A program made the position numbers and the translations under genes. The notes beneath the pieces were generated by a model, which saw nothing but the letters and a program-made list of their open reading frames with translations, had not been told where the DNA came from and made no database searches. Positions 32,971 through 44,351 of a DNA stretch of 64,000 nt are shown piece after piece. Location of the stretch: the NCBI GenBank assembly GCA_012845835.1, contig JABAKD010000021.1, positions 12,270,795 to 12,334,794 on the forward strand, written 5' to 3'. The DNA comes from Undaria pinnatifida (taxonomy: Eukaryota; Sar; Phaeophyceae; Laminariales; Alariaceae). Each line of letters begins with the position of its first letter. Positions within the stretch are counted from its first letter, which is position 1.

Positions 32971-35145
32971 GCAAGACAGCACCACCTCCCGGGCGAAGAG
33001 CAATTTTCGGGTATCGATATCTACGATTGTTTCACCTCAAGTACAAGAAGCTACTCAAAGAGGGCACTAGTGGTGTATGGTTTATCTACTCGAGCGCGTG
33101 CTCCCCTCTTGAATGCACGCTGCTTGATCTCACAGGCAGGGTACATGGGCTCAACTCCTTAGCAAGAAAAAAAAAAACAGAAACCGTCGGCGTTTGCTCC
33201 CGGCGGGCTCACGCGGCGCCATCCCGCCCGCCGTTGCGCATTGTCTCGGCAAAACACAAAATCCTCCTACATCTGCAGGAGTATCACATCTCCCTTCCAA
33301 AAGAGATGAACGAAAAAAGCCTCTGCCGATGGCCAGCTAAAAAAAACTATGAAAAATTGTTGCCGCCCGCTGGGTCCAGCGCAGCGGCAAACGTTAACGC
33401 TGACAAGGATTCGTCCCTCTAGCTCCCCTTCGATCACCCTCCTTCCCCCGTCGACTACTTTTTGCACAGAGAAGGAACGGTAAGATTGCCAGCTACAAAC
33501 AGCTTGCAGAAGACTCGGCCCATCGTCACACCCAGAATCTACGGTCGGTTAAGGCCGCGAGGGATTTCTAAGGGGTATTTCGCCAATGAAATAAGCGCGA
33601 GTAGGCGTTTCGCCAAAAAAATACAAACGACTTGGGAATAGGATTAAGATTTTTACAAGAAAGATTCCACTTCTCTCGGAAACCACTTCTCTCGGACGAA
33701 AAAGAACTGATGCAAAACTACGGAATTCAGAGCGTTTTTCGGCCTTTTTTGCCCTTTTTCTAGCCCAATACTTGACTACCTCAAAACGGCGACGAATTCT
33801 CCCTGTCCGCACTTTTCGGGGCACGAACGCATACTCTTTCAAAAGGTCCGCGAAAACCCCAGCTGCTATTTGGTGGAAGCCGTTCCTTCGTTGGTGCTGT
33901 AGCGATCGTAGTACGTACTACAGTAGCTCGCCAAACGTGTCAAGTCGTGGATTTTGGAGCGAATTCTCGACTATTCGGTGATGCTGGCTGGCAACTTTGA
34001 CCTCACGAAATCACTTACGTCGTGGCAGTGAGTCATTTCTGGTTGCCTACGACTGCTGCCCTCGGCACCCGGCGCCCTCACGCACCTCATGGTGAACGCG
34101 GTGCAATTTCGTGGGCTGTGGTTGCCTGTGAGGAGATGTAGCTGTCCTCAAGTCTAGGGCAAACGTTCATTTGGGCGTTGTTTCTTTGTTTCATTTTGTC
34201 TTCTGAAAACGAATTTTTACGATCTTTACCGCTGCAGCACCCCAAGTCGAGGCGTACACCTCCGTTGAAAAAGTGCGGACGGCCAATCTGAACAGAATCA
34301 GGGGCTGGTGTGGATGCAACACAATGGGCCAGGACCTGGCACCCAGTAGGTGAATGTCGGAATGCAGCGTGTTAAAAATGCGGCGGAATGGACTGCTCCA
34401 AAAGAGTAACTAGAGGGTAGAGCGAATCGGAAACCCCGGGGATGGGGGGCGGTTTAAAATGCCCCATGTTGTCCATCTGTGCCAAGTTAATTCACGTGGT
34501 CGTTCGTGCTGGTTAGTACCTGGTTTTACGCTACACGTTGGTTCGCAGAGACGTGTACCTGGTATACCAAGAATACCGGCCCTCTCACACGAGCGCCACG
34601 AACAATAAACTACAGCAGTACTGAACGGTGTTCCTCTTCAGCACGTATGTTTTCTTGTTGCGGCCTTTCCTTTCCTTTCCGATCTTGTTGCATCACGTTC
34701 TTCAGAACACCTGTCATTTGTTTTGTTTTGTTTTCCTTTTTTCGTTTTCTTTCTTTGTTTCTTCTCTTGCTTTTTATGGCCTGGCTCGTTTTGTTGAGTT
34801 CTCGTACCCGGTACGCTAGCATCTCACTTGCTTTAACTTGACCAATTGCGACTACGAACTGTTGTTTGGTTTACTCTGTTTCACAGCAATCTGTGACCAC
34901 ATAATTTGTATCTCCGATAAGATGAGGAATCAGCACGGACTCAGGGTGACTCCTGATGTCGTTGGGTAGAAAGTAGAACGAACGGTTGATAACAGTGTGA
35001 AGACAACGCACACTGCTGCACTTGCACTGCTGCTGTAAATAAAGCCAAAGGACATACGGGGGAAAAATGAACATGGACCGCTGTTATGCTGAAGGTATTG
35101 ATAGTGTAGGACACATCCCTTTCCCACGTAACCTACAAGCAAAAC
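32971..35145. other. Intergenic stretch upstream of the acyltransferase
   Basis: A plus-strand ORF of 179 codons starts at 32883 and ends at 33422, divergent from the acyltransferase. Its first third is purine-repeat translation and the rest shows no known domain. Beyond it are short ORFs only, and T-rich sequence at 34640-34790. Nothing else recognised. Confidence 0.4.
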
Positions 35146-35149
35146 CAAG

Positions 35150-35745
35150 AAAAAAAAAGGATGCTACTCGACTTATAGGCCGCTGCAAGCCGTTGGGCCG
35201 CTCCCAGCTTGCAATACCTGCACGTAAAAACGTCCATCTTTATAGAGTACCAGCATGGGCGTCGACCATGAAACATCAGGCGGGTCAGTAACGACACCAT
35301 CAATACCAACATCACTGTCTTACACGACGTTGTTGTGTCACCGATGGGGCTCGACACCCACAGGGTGCTACTTGACGTGAAAGCCCAGAGCGGTGAATGA
35401 AAGGGATGGGCAAATGCAAAACCAGGTATCTGATAACAGGGTATCTGGCATTACGTCTCGCTACGACAGATATGCATTTGCCCATCCCTTTCATTCTCCG
35501 CTCTGGGCTTTTACGTCGAGTAGCACCCTGTGGGTGTCGAGCCCCATCGGTGACACAACACACAACAACGTCGTGTAAGACAGTCATGTTGGTATTGATG
35601 GTGTCATTACTGAACCGCCTGATGTTTCATGATCGACGCCCGTGCTGGTACTCTTTAAAGATAGACAGGTTTGACGTACATGTCTTGCGGGCCGTGAGCG
35701 GCCCAACGGCTTGCCGCGGAGTAGCACCCGTTTTCTTCTTTTTTT
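35150..35745. mobile_element. Foldback palindrome with ~270-bp arms
   Basis: Left arm about 35150-35422 and right arm about 35473-35745 are near-identical reverse complements around a ~50-bp spacer. Matching landmarks are TTCATGGTCGACGCCC-type sequence, CCATCAATACCAACAT, CACGACGTTGTTGTGT, CACCGATGGGGCTCGACACC and AAAGGGATGGGCAAATGCA. Arms end in poly-purine/pyrimidine runs (AAGAAAAAAAAGG and its complement). Typical of a foldback or long-TIR MITE, or a head-to-head duplication. No long ORF of known type. Confidence 0.85.
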
Positions 35746-35954
35746 TTCACACACTTCTACTTTCCAGCGTCTGGCCAAAGCCGTGGTCACAGATGTCGTC
35801 CCTTCCCCCCGGTTCTCGCCTTCAACTTTATCGCGCATAGGGTTCAGCAATCCCACTGCTAGTCGATTTTTCATCGAGTGTTGCCAACTCACGCTCTCGC
35901 GCTTTCCGCACGTCAATTTGTGCAGAAGAAAAAGTCCCTGCGAATATATACAAG

Positions 35955-36045
35955 TACGCACTCTGGGGAACTCGAACTCACGAAACTGACCTATACCAGG
36001 CTCGAGGATAACCTGCTACGCCACCATGGCGACCGGCGGCCTGTT
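35955..36045 (-). repeat. tRNA-derived SINE head (reverse)
   Basis: Read on the minus strand: CGCCATGGTGGCGTAGCAGG (Pol III A-box) and GTGAGTTCGAGTTCCCC (B-box) are 44 nt apart. It matches the head at 39470-39541 in the pattern CGCC..GGTGG.G.AG..GGTTA.CCTCGA ... TGAGTTCGA.TTCCC. It cannot fold as a complete tRNA, so a SINE promoter is the better reading. Confidence 0.5.
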
Positions 36046-37291
36046 GGCGTTCAGCCGCGACGAGTATGTTTGTGTTGTTTTGCGCTTGAATGGGCTATGG
36101 GCAGCTTTCGCGTCGTTTTCCATGTAGCTGTGTTCGCATTGTCGCTCCGAACAGCCTCACATTGTTCGGCACCTGCAACTGCTGCTACTCCGTATTCTGT
36201 AACTGCCTACCAGGTATCTACTGATGATATCTACCTGGTACTATTTTGAGCACTGAAGGTACGTATAGCGTTCTGCGTACATGCGCATACTTCCCATACG
36301 ATGCTGGAATGTGCAGGGCAAAATGGCTCTCGTTCACCCTATGAATAGAGCGCGGCATGTATCGGTCCATGTCCAAGTCTGCTATCGCCTGCCAGGCACC
36401 CAGGCACTCTCATCGTTCTGAATTGTCCAGGTACCGGTATTGGATTGGACACGCTTCATTGAGCGGGCGGCGTCATCCGCAAAAACCTTGATTTTTTTTG
36501 TGTCCTGCCAACCGGCACGTATCACCTGCTATCATGAGCAGTCAGGTTTACTCATCAGATATCGTAGCGTCCGATACGTCGGGTACGAGTATTGGTACGT
36601 GGCACGGCGGTGCAAGTAAGTCTACTGCAGTCTATTGCAGCTTTCTTGGTATCTTCCGTCTTGTTTCATTTGCCTTTGGTCGGCCTTTCATCGGCCTTTC
36701 GATCTCTTTTTTCTCTGCACAGCGTATTTTCGTATCCGGTACGCCTGCCGTCCTGCCATTGCATCAAGGCATCGCCATAGAGTAGTTGTCCTGATATTGC
36801 AGAAGGTATTTATCTCTGTATTACAATTCGGACCCACGCGCTGGCATTCAGCATGATGCGATAACGATCAGCAAGTAGAGAGTGGTTACGATATCCCGAA
36901 TGAATGCTGGTTGGGTAGAAAGTACAAACTGGGAAAATAACAGGTAAAAGCGCCTAGAGAATCCGACGCTAGTTGGCCGACGGGAGGGAAGTGCGGGGAG
37001 CACACTGATGTGCAGTCGACGAGATAGAGGGCAAGCAGACCGTCGCTGTGGTAGCAAAAACGCTGCTATTACTATATTAGCTGTTGCGTGTGAAATGCCA
37101 GCTACAGCATGAGAGTGCTGCGAGATGATGGGGAATGCTTGCCCACGGTTCTGCTTCATGTGCTGCGCTACCACCTGGGTCGAAGAGAAACAAAAGAAAG
37201 ACGAGATTTTGATTTATGTTTCGGAGTGTACATTCAGTCGACGAGCAAGAAGAACGGCCTCGGCTCGGCGCCCATCCCCGATTATGGCTAC

Positions 37292-37705
37292 TCACCCGGT
37301 CTTGCTGCGGGCAGTCATGTAGTGCGCACTCAGCGCCATCAGCATCAGACCACCGAGCAGGGCCACCGGAGTGGGGACATCAAGGAGACCCATCCCACCG
37401 CTTTCCATTCCCGAGCTCCTTGCTGCTTGCAGGAAATCCACTCTCCAGAACTTCGACGTAGCAACTTCGATCCAGGGTTTGTGAGCACGCGCGCTTGCCC
37501 TAAACGCCGAACAAGCGACACACGCGCCCTTCTTCTCTCCTATTCTCAACACCAAGGCTAAGTAACGCCGTCGCTGCTGGCGACCTCGCACAGTGGCGGT
37601 AGCTCTGCGTGTCAACGCAATCCGCACCAACCGGATTGCTGCTGCTGCTGTGACGTGCGGCGAACAAGGGGAGCGCAAAAAAATCCCGTAGACTAGACTC
37701 AACAT
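37292..37705 (-). CDS. Hypothetical small membrane protein ORF
   Basis: A 137-codon ORF (start 37705, stop TGA 37292-37294). The N-terminal part is Arg/Ala-rich and acid-poor, reminiscent of an organelle presequence; the C-terminal part (GLLDVPTPVALLGGLMLMAL then SAHYMTARSKTG) is a convincing single membrane segment. The stop codon overlaps a good donor (CGG/GTGAGT), so the coding sequence may instead continue across an intron, and a pyrimidine-rich acceptor exists at TTCGACCCAG near 37176. It diverges from the ankyrin gene 460 bp away. Family not recognised; only the last ~40 residues look clearly protein-like, so the true start may lie in a different exon. Confidence 0.3.
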   Translation of the reverse strand: MLSLVYGIFLRSPCSPHVTAAAAIRLVRIALTRRATATVRGRQQRRRYLALVLRIGEKKGACVACSAFRASARAHKPWIEVATSKFWRVDFLQAARSSGMESGGMGLLDVPTPVALLGGLMLMALSAHYMTARSKTG

Positions 37706-38167
37706 TTAACATTTGCCGAACATTTGCCGGAAGAAACATCCCGCGGAACTTTTATAAAACTCCAACACTTTGAAACCGCCAAAAAATGATGAATAAAACG
37801 CTCCGAGCTCGCGCTCGAGGATTCCGGCGAGGATCTGAGGACTCTGCCACCTCTCCATACGCGGCGGACAGCAGGGGATTCAAGACAAGGGATCGACTAC
37901 ATCATTATTTTTTGTGCTGATGCATGCGACCCTTGACCATCCCCGTGCAGACAGTTATGATATTTTGATTATTGTCTTTGGTGATGCGACTCGGTTTGGA
38001 CGTACGTTGAAAAGCGGGAGACGTCGAAATAACGGTTCAGATCTTCGTACCAGGTGACAGGTGCCAGGTATCTTGCAGAGCTGCGACCTGCGTACTGCTC
38101 CGCGTTCCTGCGTCAAACGCAATTTGCCCGGATCATTAACCTTGAACGGAAATCCAAAAGCGAACGC

Positions 38168-41100
38168 ATGGGAGACATCTGGCAGGCGGCGCGCGCAAAC
38201 AACGTGAAGAGGGTCAAAGCGCTTCTAGATGAAGGAACCAGCCCTGACGCTACTCGCTGGGTGAGGTTTGGCCTGGTAATCTGTACCGGTACGTTACACT
38301 CCATTCACTCTCGCCGTTTCGAACTTGAAACATTCAGCATGGCCGTCCTGAACAGGATGTCCACTAGTCCAGCCACCTGTACATCGGGTGGGCACAGTCA
38401 TGGGTCGAGCGAGTAGCTCGTGCCGGCACCCATAGTGTAAATAGCCATAAATGGAGTAACAGACACCTTCACGTATAGTCTATCCTTATTAGACTAAACT
38501 ATAGACTGATATGGTCTAATACGCCAACGTCGTGGTAGTGACATTTTTTTATCTTTGAAAATATGTTGGTTTTAAGACCCCTCCAACAAAGCGGCGACTC
38601 CCGAGCTCCACTCGGCCTCCGACGGCCTCGCGGTGCCACCGCGTCCGATCCGCGCAGCAGCACTACGACGTGCCGGCGAAAGAACGGGCGTCGGTGCCCC
38701 ACCTCATCGAGGGGGGAGCGTGGAAATCGCCCTGCCGGGGACGGCTCGCTTGGCCCCCGGCGTGGCCGGGAATAGTTAACAATTGCAAATCCCGCCCAGG
38801 CCGAGAGCATTGTAACCAACGAATCGGCTACTGCTCGCCTGCCAGGTGTATTGTTCTACGCACTGCTGCATTGCTGTACTGCCGTACTGGGTAGGTCCGT
38901 CGGTGGATGGTGGATGGTGGGTGGGTGGTGGAGGGCAGCTCGCTCGCTCCCCGATATGGGCGAGTATCATCAAAAATTGAAACTCCCCCCGTTTGTTTTC
39001 TGTTTCATTCAAGGTCCTCAACAACTAACTAACTGCTCCCTGCATACCAGGTGCACTGCTGTACGTGCTGCTGCGCTGCTGTACTGCTGTATGTAGTGAA
39101 GGTTTGGTCGGTGAGTGGGTGTAGGGTGCACTGACTGCGTCGTCCGTGGTGGATGGCTGGGCCGTTCCGTACGTGGGAGTATTTTTTCGTCCTGTGGGAG
39201 ATGAACCTTTTTTTTCGTTTATAAAATATCGGCCTCCCACTACTGGTGCTTGAGAGTACCACCGTCCCCACTGCTGCACTCCTCTGTCCTTTACTACCGT
39301 ACGTGCTGCTGCACTGCCGTGCTGCTGCCCTGTTATTATTTTGTTTTTTTAGTACTTAGACTACATACAGAGGATGATACAGCACCAAATTGTTTTTTTC
39401 CGCCATACCGGCCGGCAACTGGCAAACTTCGGGAGTACCACTAGTGTTGATATATTAGACGTACGTATCGCCCCGGTGGTGCAGTGGTTACCCTCGAATA
39501 CTGCTAGCGTTGGCTCTTGAGTTCGATTCCCATCGTGATGGGATTTTCACTTAATTTGCAAAAATGCGAGAAAAGGGACCAGCTGCTGAGAGCGCCTAGC
39601 AGCGTGGGTAGGTACAGTTCGACGCGAGTCGACGAGGGAAGATAAATGCTGAATTATTCACGCGATAAAAATGAAGACACGCACCGCAGCGGGGAGGGGG
39701 AAGAAGGGCCCGCTATGTGACCCCGGATCTGAGTTACTACTGGGAGGGAGCACGAGAGTAGTGCGAAGATAATAAATGGGATGCAAAACAAAAAAGAAAA
39801 AAAGTTTAGTCTAGAGCCGTGCACACCAATACTGTATATAAAATTATTATTGTTTACCGTGCACACCGTTTGAATGCAGTCAGTTTCAGACGCACGGTTT
39901 CCCGTCTGCACCGATATAAACCACACACTGGCACAAAGTGTCGCTGCATGTTTTGCGCGTAATGGCTCGCGTACAAATGAACCCCCTCGCGAAGGAAGTC
40001 AACACGACGCATTACCTTCGGTCACCCACCTTGTCCGTTTCTCTTGGTTTCGAAGACGTCGGTGATATATGTCCCCATATCCCATGAACGTGGATAGACG
40101 TACCGTGTGAATGCGACCAGTTCCACAACGTTTCGCAGCTGAACAATCACTACTGTGTACTGCTGCTGTGTGTAATATAGTCCGTTCTAGTGCTCGGTAG
40201 CCAACGGGGCGTCGCCTTCCTTTTGCCTGTTGCATTGCGACGTGCGTATGTACCCCCATTCGCTCAAAACGCCGGCGGGGGGGCGACTTTCAGAGCGGGG
40301 TGACCCCTCTTCACCGCGCCGCCGAAGTCAACAGCTGCCAGGTCGCGCAGGTGCTAATCAACTCGGGGGCGAGCGTGAACGCGAGGGCGGCCTGGGGATG
40401 GTACGCTCCTCTGCACTTGGCCTTGCTAAAGTGAGGGTTCTGTCTATTCGCGCAAAACAGCGCCGTCCGTCGGTATCCACTTCAGAAAAAATATGGTTCA
40501 GCAGGAGTGGTGCTGCTCTGCTTTAAGGTGTCTGATGGAACACCCGGTTCGATCACCAGTCCGACCGTATTAGTCTTGCTCTGGGCGCTTCTGCCCTACA
40601 GTTGCATGGTGGTGTCTTTTGAGAGGGACATATCGTCAAGCACTGAAACATCACATAGGCTGCCACTACGGTGCAGTGGGGATCTGGGGATAATCGTCAT
40701 ATCGTCCTATTTCGCTCAACGGGGCTGGGCAAGCAGTCCCGTTCTCGTACTTGCAGCTTGACTGCCACCAAGGCTCGTTGTGAGTGCTCAACCAAAGAAG
40801 AAACGTGACTTATAGCGTAACAAGACGAAACACTCACCTTGTGTTCATGTTGTTGCAATATTTCGGCTTGATGTACCTGGTACGATACACGACCTTGGAA
40901 ACGATCGTACTGCACACGTACTTTGATTCGTAAATGAAGCAGTGGGCATGAGCGTGTGGCGGAGGTGCTGCTCCGGGGAGGAGCGAGGTGGACGATACTC
41001 ACCAAACGCCTTCAAAGCCCCTACGACCTGGCCGTTTCCCGCGGCCTCAAGATACAGGCACTGAGGATACAAGAGGTGAGTTCTCGGAGCAAATACCAAG

Positions 41101-43426
41101 GCTATACAGCAACAGGGGGCGGGGGGGTCGTATCATATGATGCAAAGTAGAGGGGAACATGTATAGGGTTTATAGTTCCATGGCCCAGAGACGCTCGCGG
41201 GAGTGGCTGTGTTGTTTCGCGATGGCCGTCGCGGTGGAGAATTTTGTAACGCTGCGTCAATAAAACTTTGAGTGCATGGGGGCGGGGGGAACTTGACCCT
41301 GATTGATGGTGGCTCGAGGGGGTAGAGTCAGGAGGACATGCGCGCACAACTAGTATTCGCAGTTGTTGGTTGTTGGATTAATTGTTTGGGCGCTTTTTGC
41401 TTTTCGTGATCTGGATTTTCGGTTTTCTCATCATCTTTTTAATGGTTTGACGCTCTAACGCTGCACGTCAATGTCGAGTAGCATATTAACAACATAAAAA
41501 TATACCATTTATTACTGTTCTATTTCGCGACAGGTACACAACCGCAGCCCGCGATAGTAACCAAAGCCCAGTAAAGGAAACAGAAAATAGGGGTGCCCCG
41601 CGTGGCACCGTAGCTCGGGTCCAAACCTGAGGACAGGGAACGGGGAGATGTGCAGAGTGACGCGTTCTACGATTAACAGCGAGGTAGCACTTTTTGGCTC
41701 CATGCATTTTTTTTTCTGAGACAGACGCGTGCTACGACAGAGGTTGTGCACCACGTTTTTTTTCCGAGGCTTCTCAATTTAGGAGCTTAAGACATGCCAT
41801 TCTTGACCCTAAAAACTGATTTGGACAAGAATAAAACTGCTACCTGGTGCACCGTAGACCAATAATCCCATGACCTCTGTATGTATACAACGAGAATCAG
41901 GAGAAAAATAACCTAGCTTACCGACGATTTTGGGTTAAGGAGCCCCGTCAAGTTCAGAAACCGTTTCAGACGAGAAGCGCTAGGCCTCTATCGTGGCGCG
42001 CGTCTCGGAACAACGGAGCTAGCTCCTTCACGAACCTATCAATAGAATCGCCGGAATGCCATCCTTGTTTTTGGACACATGTTTTATGTTTTTGTACATA
42101 CCTTGGCCATGAGCTTGTGTACATCAGGTTGCGCCCGTTCAACTAAAAAACTAGGAAAAAAATAAAAGAAGAAAAAACGAGGCACTGAACATATATATTA
42201 TATACGGCGTTATGCCTTAGGCGGGGAGCTTCCGACTAACAACATGGTGTGCAACAGTGGGGCACCCCGCGACCGCCCCCTGCCTGTATCGAAGAACAGA
42301 CCGACAAGGCTACTGTAGGGGGGGGGGGGGCATGTTCGGGACCGACGCATGCTACGATATAGAGGTATATCACTCTTTCGTCTGTAAAGGAATCTCAGTG
42401 ACGGGGAGATCCTTGACCCAAAATCGTAGGAAAACGGAGCCATTTTTTTTCTTTCACGATTTTCGTGGTGTACCTCTGAGCCATGGATTTTTCATCCGGT
42501 ATAGTCAGTATTAGTTTTCTCTGATATAACATCAATTTTTTGGGGAGGGAGAGGAGAGGTCTTAAGCTCCCAAAAGTGAAGGGTAGTATTATGTAAAAAA
42601 AAAGTGGTGCACCTCTATCGAAGCCCGCGCCGACGTCTGTTTCTCATTGGGCCGGGCTCACTCGCGCAGGCGACCCTCCTGTTCCTTCGCGGTCTCAAAC
42701 CTTTCGTGTTGCATTTTTTGCGATATATAACACCACCATGAATGGTCGTATCAACGATGCCAACGCTAACAAAAATAAATCGCCCCCCCCCCGAGTACTT
42801 TTTTGCAGTGAGGTGTATAGAGAGTCACTCAGGCGAGTGGCCCAAACCCAGCAGAGAAGAAGACGGTAGTAACACCATCATCATAACATGCCCCCTAGAA
42901 CGTGTAGCCTTGATCGACGTCTTTCTACGTGATTTGTATGTGCATTCGGGAGTATTATACACGCAAAATGTCTTTTTCATGGTTGCGGGGGACAAGACAT
43001 TTTATCCCGGGAGGCCCGCGGATCGCCGCCGCCACCGTCGACACCGTCACCACCGATGTACTACTACGTTGATGAAACGCGCTGACGAAACGCACGCGCG
43101 AGCAGATATCGCGCAAGATTGCGGAGGAGAGGCGAATCCTCCACAAGACAAACCCGACGGACGCCACTACTGCAAGGAGAAAGAAAGCCTTGGTAGCGGT
43201 GGCGGGTCGCAAGCAGGCCCTTGACCAACGGCAGCAGCGGCAGCAGCAACGGCAGCAGCGGCACCTCACTGATTCGACCGATGACACTCAACGGCGGCAG
43301 CGAACTCTTCCACGCGACGGCGGCAAAAACGGCGGAATTCCAAAACACACGTGCGCAATTGTGTCAATCGCAGAATCCCACGAGGACAAAGAAGAAGAAA
43401 CAGAGGACGAAGAGGCGGGGGGGTGA
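38168..43426 (+). CDS. Ankyrin-repeat protein, three clear exons plus a probable last exon
   Basis: Exons 38168-38260 (starts MGDIWQAARANNVKRVKALL), 40294-40430 (SGVTPLHRAA, VLINSGASVNARA, YAPLHLALL) and 40943-41075 (GHERVAEVLLRGGA, SPYDLAVSRG) join exactly: TRW/SGVTPLH in phase 0, and a split AA/T codon restoring NGHERV. This gives about three and a half ankyrin repeats, a protein-binding scaffold. The donor CAAGAG/GTGAGT at 41075 requires a further exon; the best candidate is 43106-43426, entered in phase 0, highly charged (ISRKIAEERRILHKTN, then Gln/Arg-rich, acidic end) with stop TGA, total about 227 aa. The last exon is less certain because its acceptor (GCGCGAGCAG) has a poor pyrimidine tract and another frame is open there. 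Partners and role unknown. Confidence 0.75.
38840..39440. repeat. Degenerate tandem repeat, ~200-bp units, in ankyrin intron 1
   Basis: Three decayed units carry GTGCACTGCTGTACGTGCTG, a GGT-rich block (GGATGGTGGATGGTGGGTGG), a GTACGTGGGAGTAT/CGATATGGGCGAGTAT block and a T-rich block. Units begin at about 38850, 39050 and 39265. Confidence 0.6.
39470..39785 (+). mobile_element. tRNA-derived SINE: head plus family G body
   Basis: The head 39470-39541 has a Pol III A-box (TGGTGCAGTGG, 39477-39487) and B-box (GAGTTCGATTCC, 39519-39530) 42 nt apart; the T and acceptor stems do not pair properly, so it is not a working tRNA. The body (39610-39785) repeats at 18530-18725. It lies in ankyrin intron 1. 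The body-only copy at 18.5 kb and head-only copy at 36.0 kb could also be independent repeats that happen to adjoin here. Confidence 0.5.
40494..40575 (+). repeat. Possible second type of tRNA-like promoter
   Basis: TGGTTCAGCAGG (A-box-like) and CCCGGTTCGATCACC (B-box-like) are about 47 nt apart. Folding is poor. It could be a SINE head or chance. Confidence 0.25.
41724..42004. mobile_element. Family A TIR element, copy A4 (inverse orientation)
   Basis: Starts GACGCGTGCTACGACAGAGG, ends CTCTATCGTGGCGCGCGTC; internally TTTAGGAGCTTAAGACATG, CGACGATTTTGGGTTAAGGA and GAAACCGTTTCAGACGAGAA. About 280 bp, non-coding, in ankyrin intron 3 of the proposed model. Confidence 0.8.
42343..42633. mobile_element. 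Family A TIR element, copy A5
   Basis: Starts CGACGCATGCTACGATATAG and ends GTGGTGCACCTCTATCGAAG then CCCGCGCCGACG; internally CCTTGACCCAAAATCGTAGG and TCTTAAGCTCCCAAAAGTGA. Opposite orientation to A4, 340 bp away, in the same intron. Confidence 0.8.
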
Positions 43427-44351
43427 TTAATGCGTCTTGCCCCCGGGTGGCAGTGGTGGTATGGACTGAGGGAGAAACAATGCGAAACTCATTTAGGACG
43501 CGCGTTCCCGCGCTGGTCGCAGAATTAGTTTCGTTTTCGTATTTTTCATTCTGTTTCTCGGCGGCTTCCCTTGGCCGTCAAACAGAGCGCTGGCGGGAGC
43601 AGCGCCAAAAGGAAAAAGAGCCCGGCCGCAATCGTGTGGGGAAAACAAAAAAGTACTATCCATCGTGTTCGAAGGACCCAATGTACACCTGCAAGGCGCA
43701 GCAACAATAAAAACAGTCACACAGACGAATAAAAGGCTCCGTTCATCGGCGTTCCCCGATTTCTGCAACCGATCTCAAATCAACTATTACGCCGCCTTGC
43801 ACCCCTAGAAAAAGCCAATGGAAAAGCTTCGATGCTTTCTCGACTTCTCTCGTGCTAACAAAATTCCCTCAAAACCGCAACTCGCGGTCGTTGGGGGGGC
43901 TTCTAAAATCTATCCCCGCGTTTCCAGGCCAAAGTGCTGGATGCCACGCTACGCAAACGCCGATCTCCGCACGCGGAAATGGGAAAAAGAACGATCCCAA
44001 AATCAACACGAAGGCTGATGGTACCCCCGCACCCAGGAAAAAAGAAAATCGAAACAGAGCGCTCACTTCAGGACTGTGTCCAACACAGAGCATGCCTATC
44101 TCCACCGAATTAGGTGTGTATGCACCCCTCCATGAGACAACAAGGCGGCAACAGACCAAGCAAACGCTAGGAAACAAAAGCTGCGAAAGCAACAGCTGCG
44201 AAGGGTAAAGAACGGCCAAAACAGGAAGAAAGAAAAAAAAAACAGAGCGCAAAAAATACAAGACAAGACGAGGCGCCGTTTTCCAACTTTTCCCTGCACT
44301 CTGCGTAGTCGCAAAGTTATTCGTCAGGGCTCGGCGACCGTCCGGTCTGGC
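43427..44351. other. Convergent intergenic space between the ankyrin gene and DIM1
   Basis: Both genes end here, so 3' UTRs are expected. ORFs are short, and no repeat family was recognised. Confidence 0.4.

Noticed and set aside
32883-33422. 179-codon plus-strand ORF divergent from the acyltransferase
   Set aside because: The first third is purine-repeat translation, and no motif or splice evidence supports the rest.
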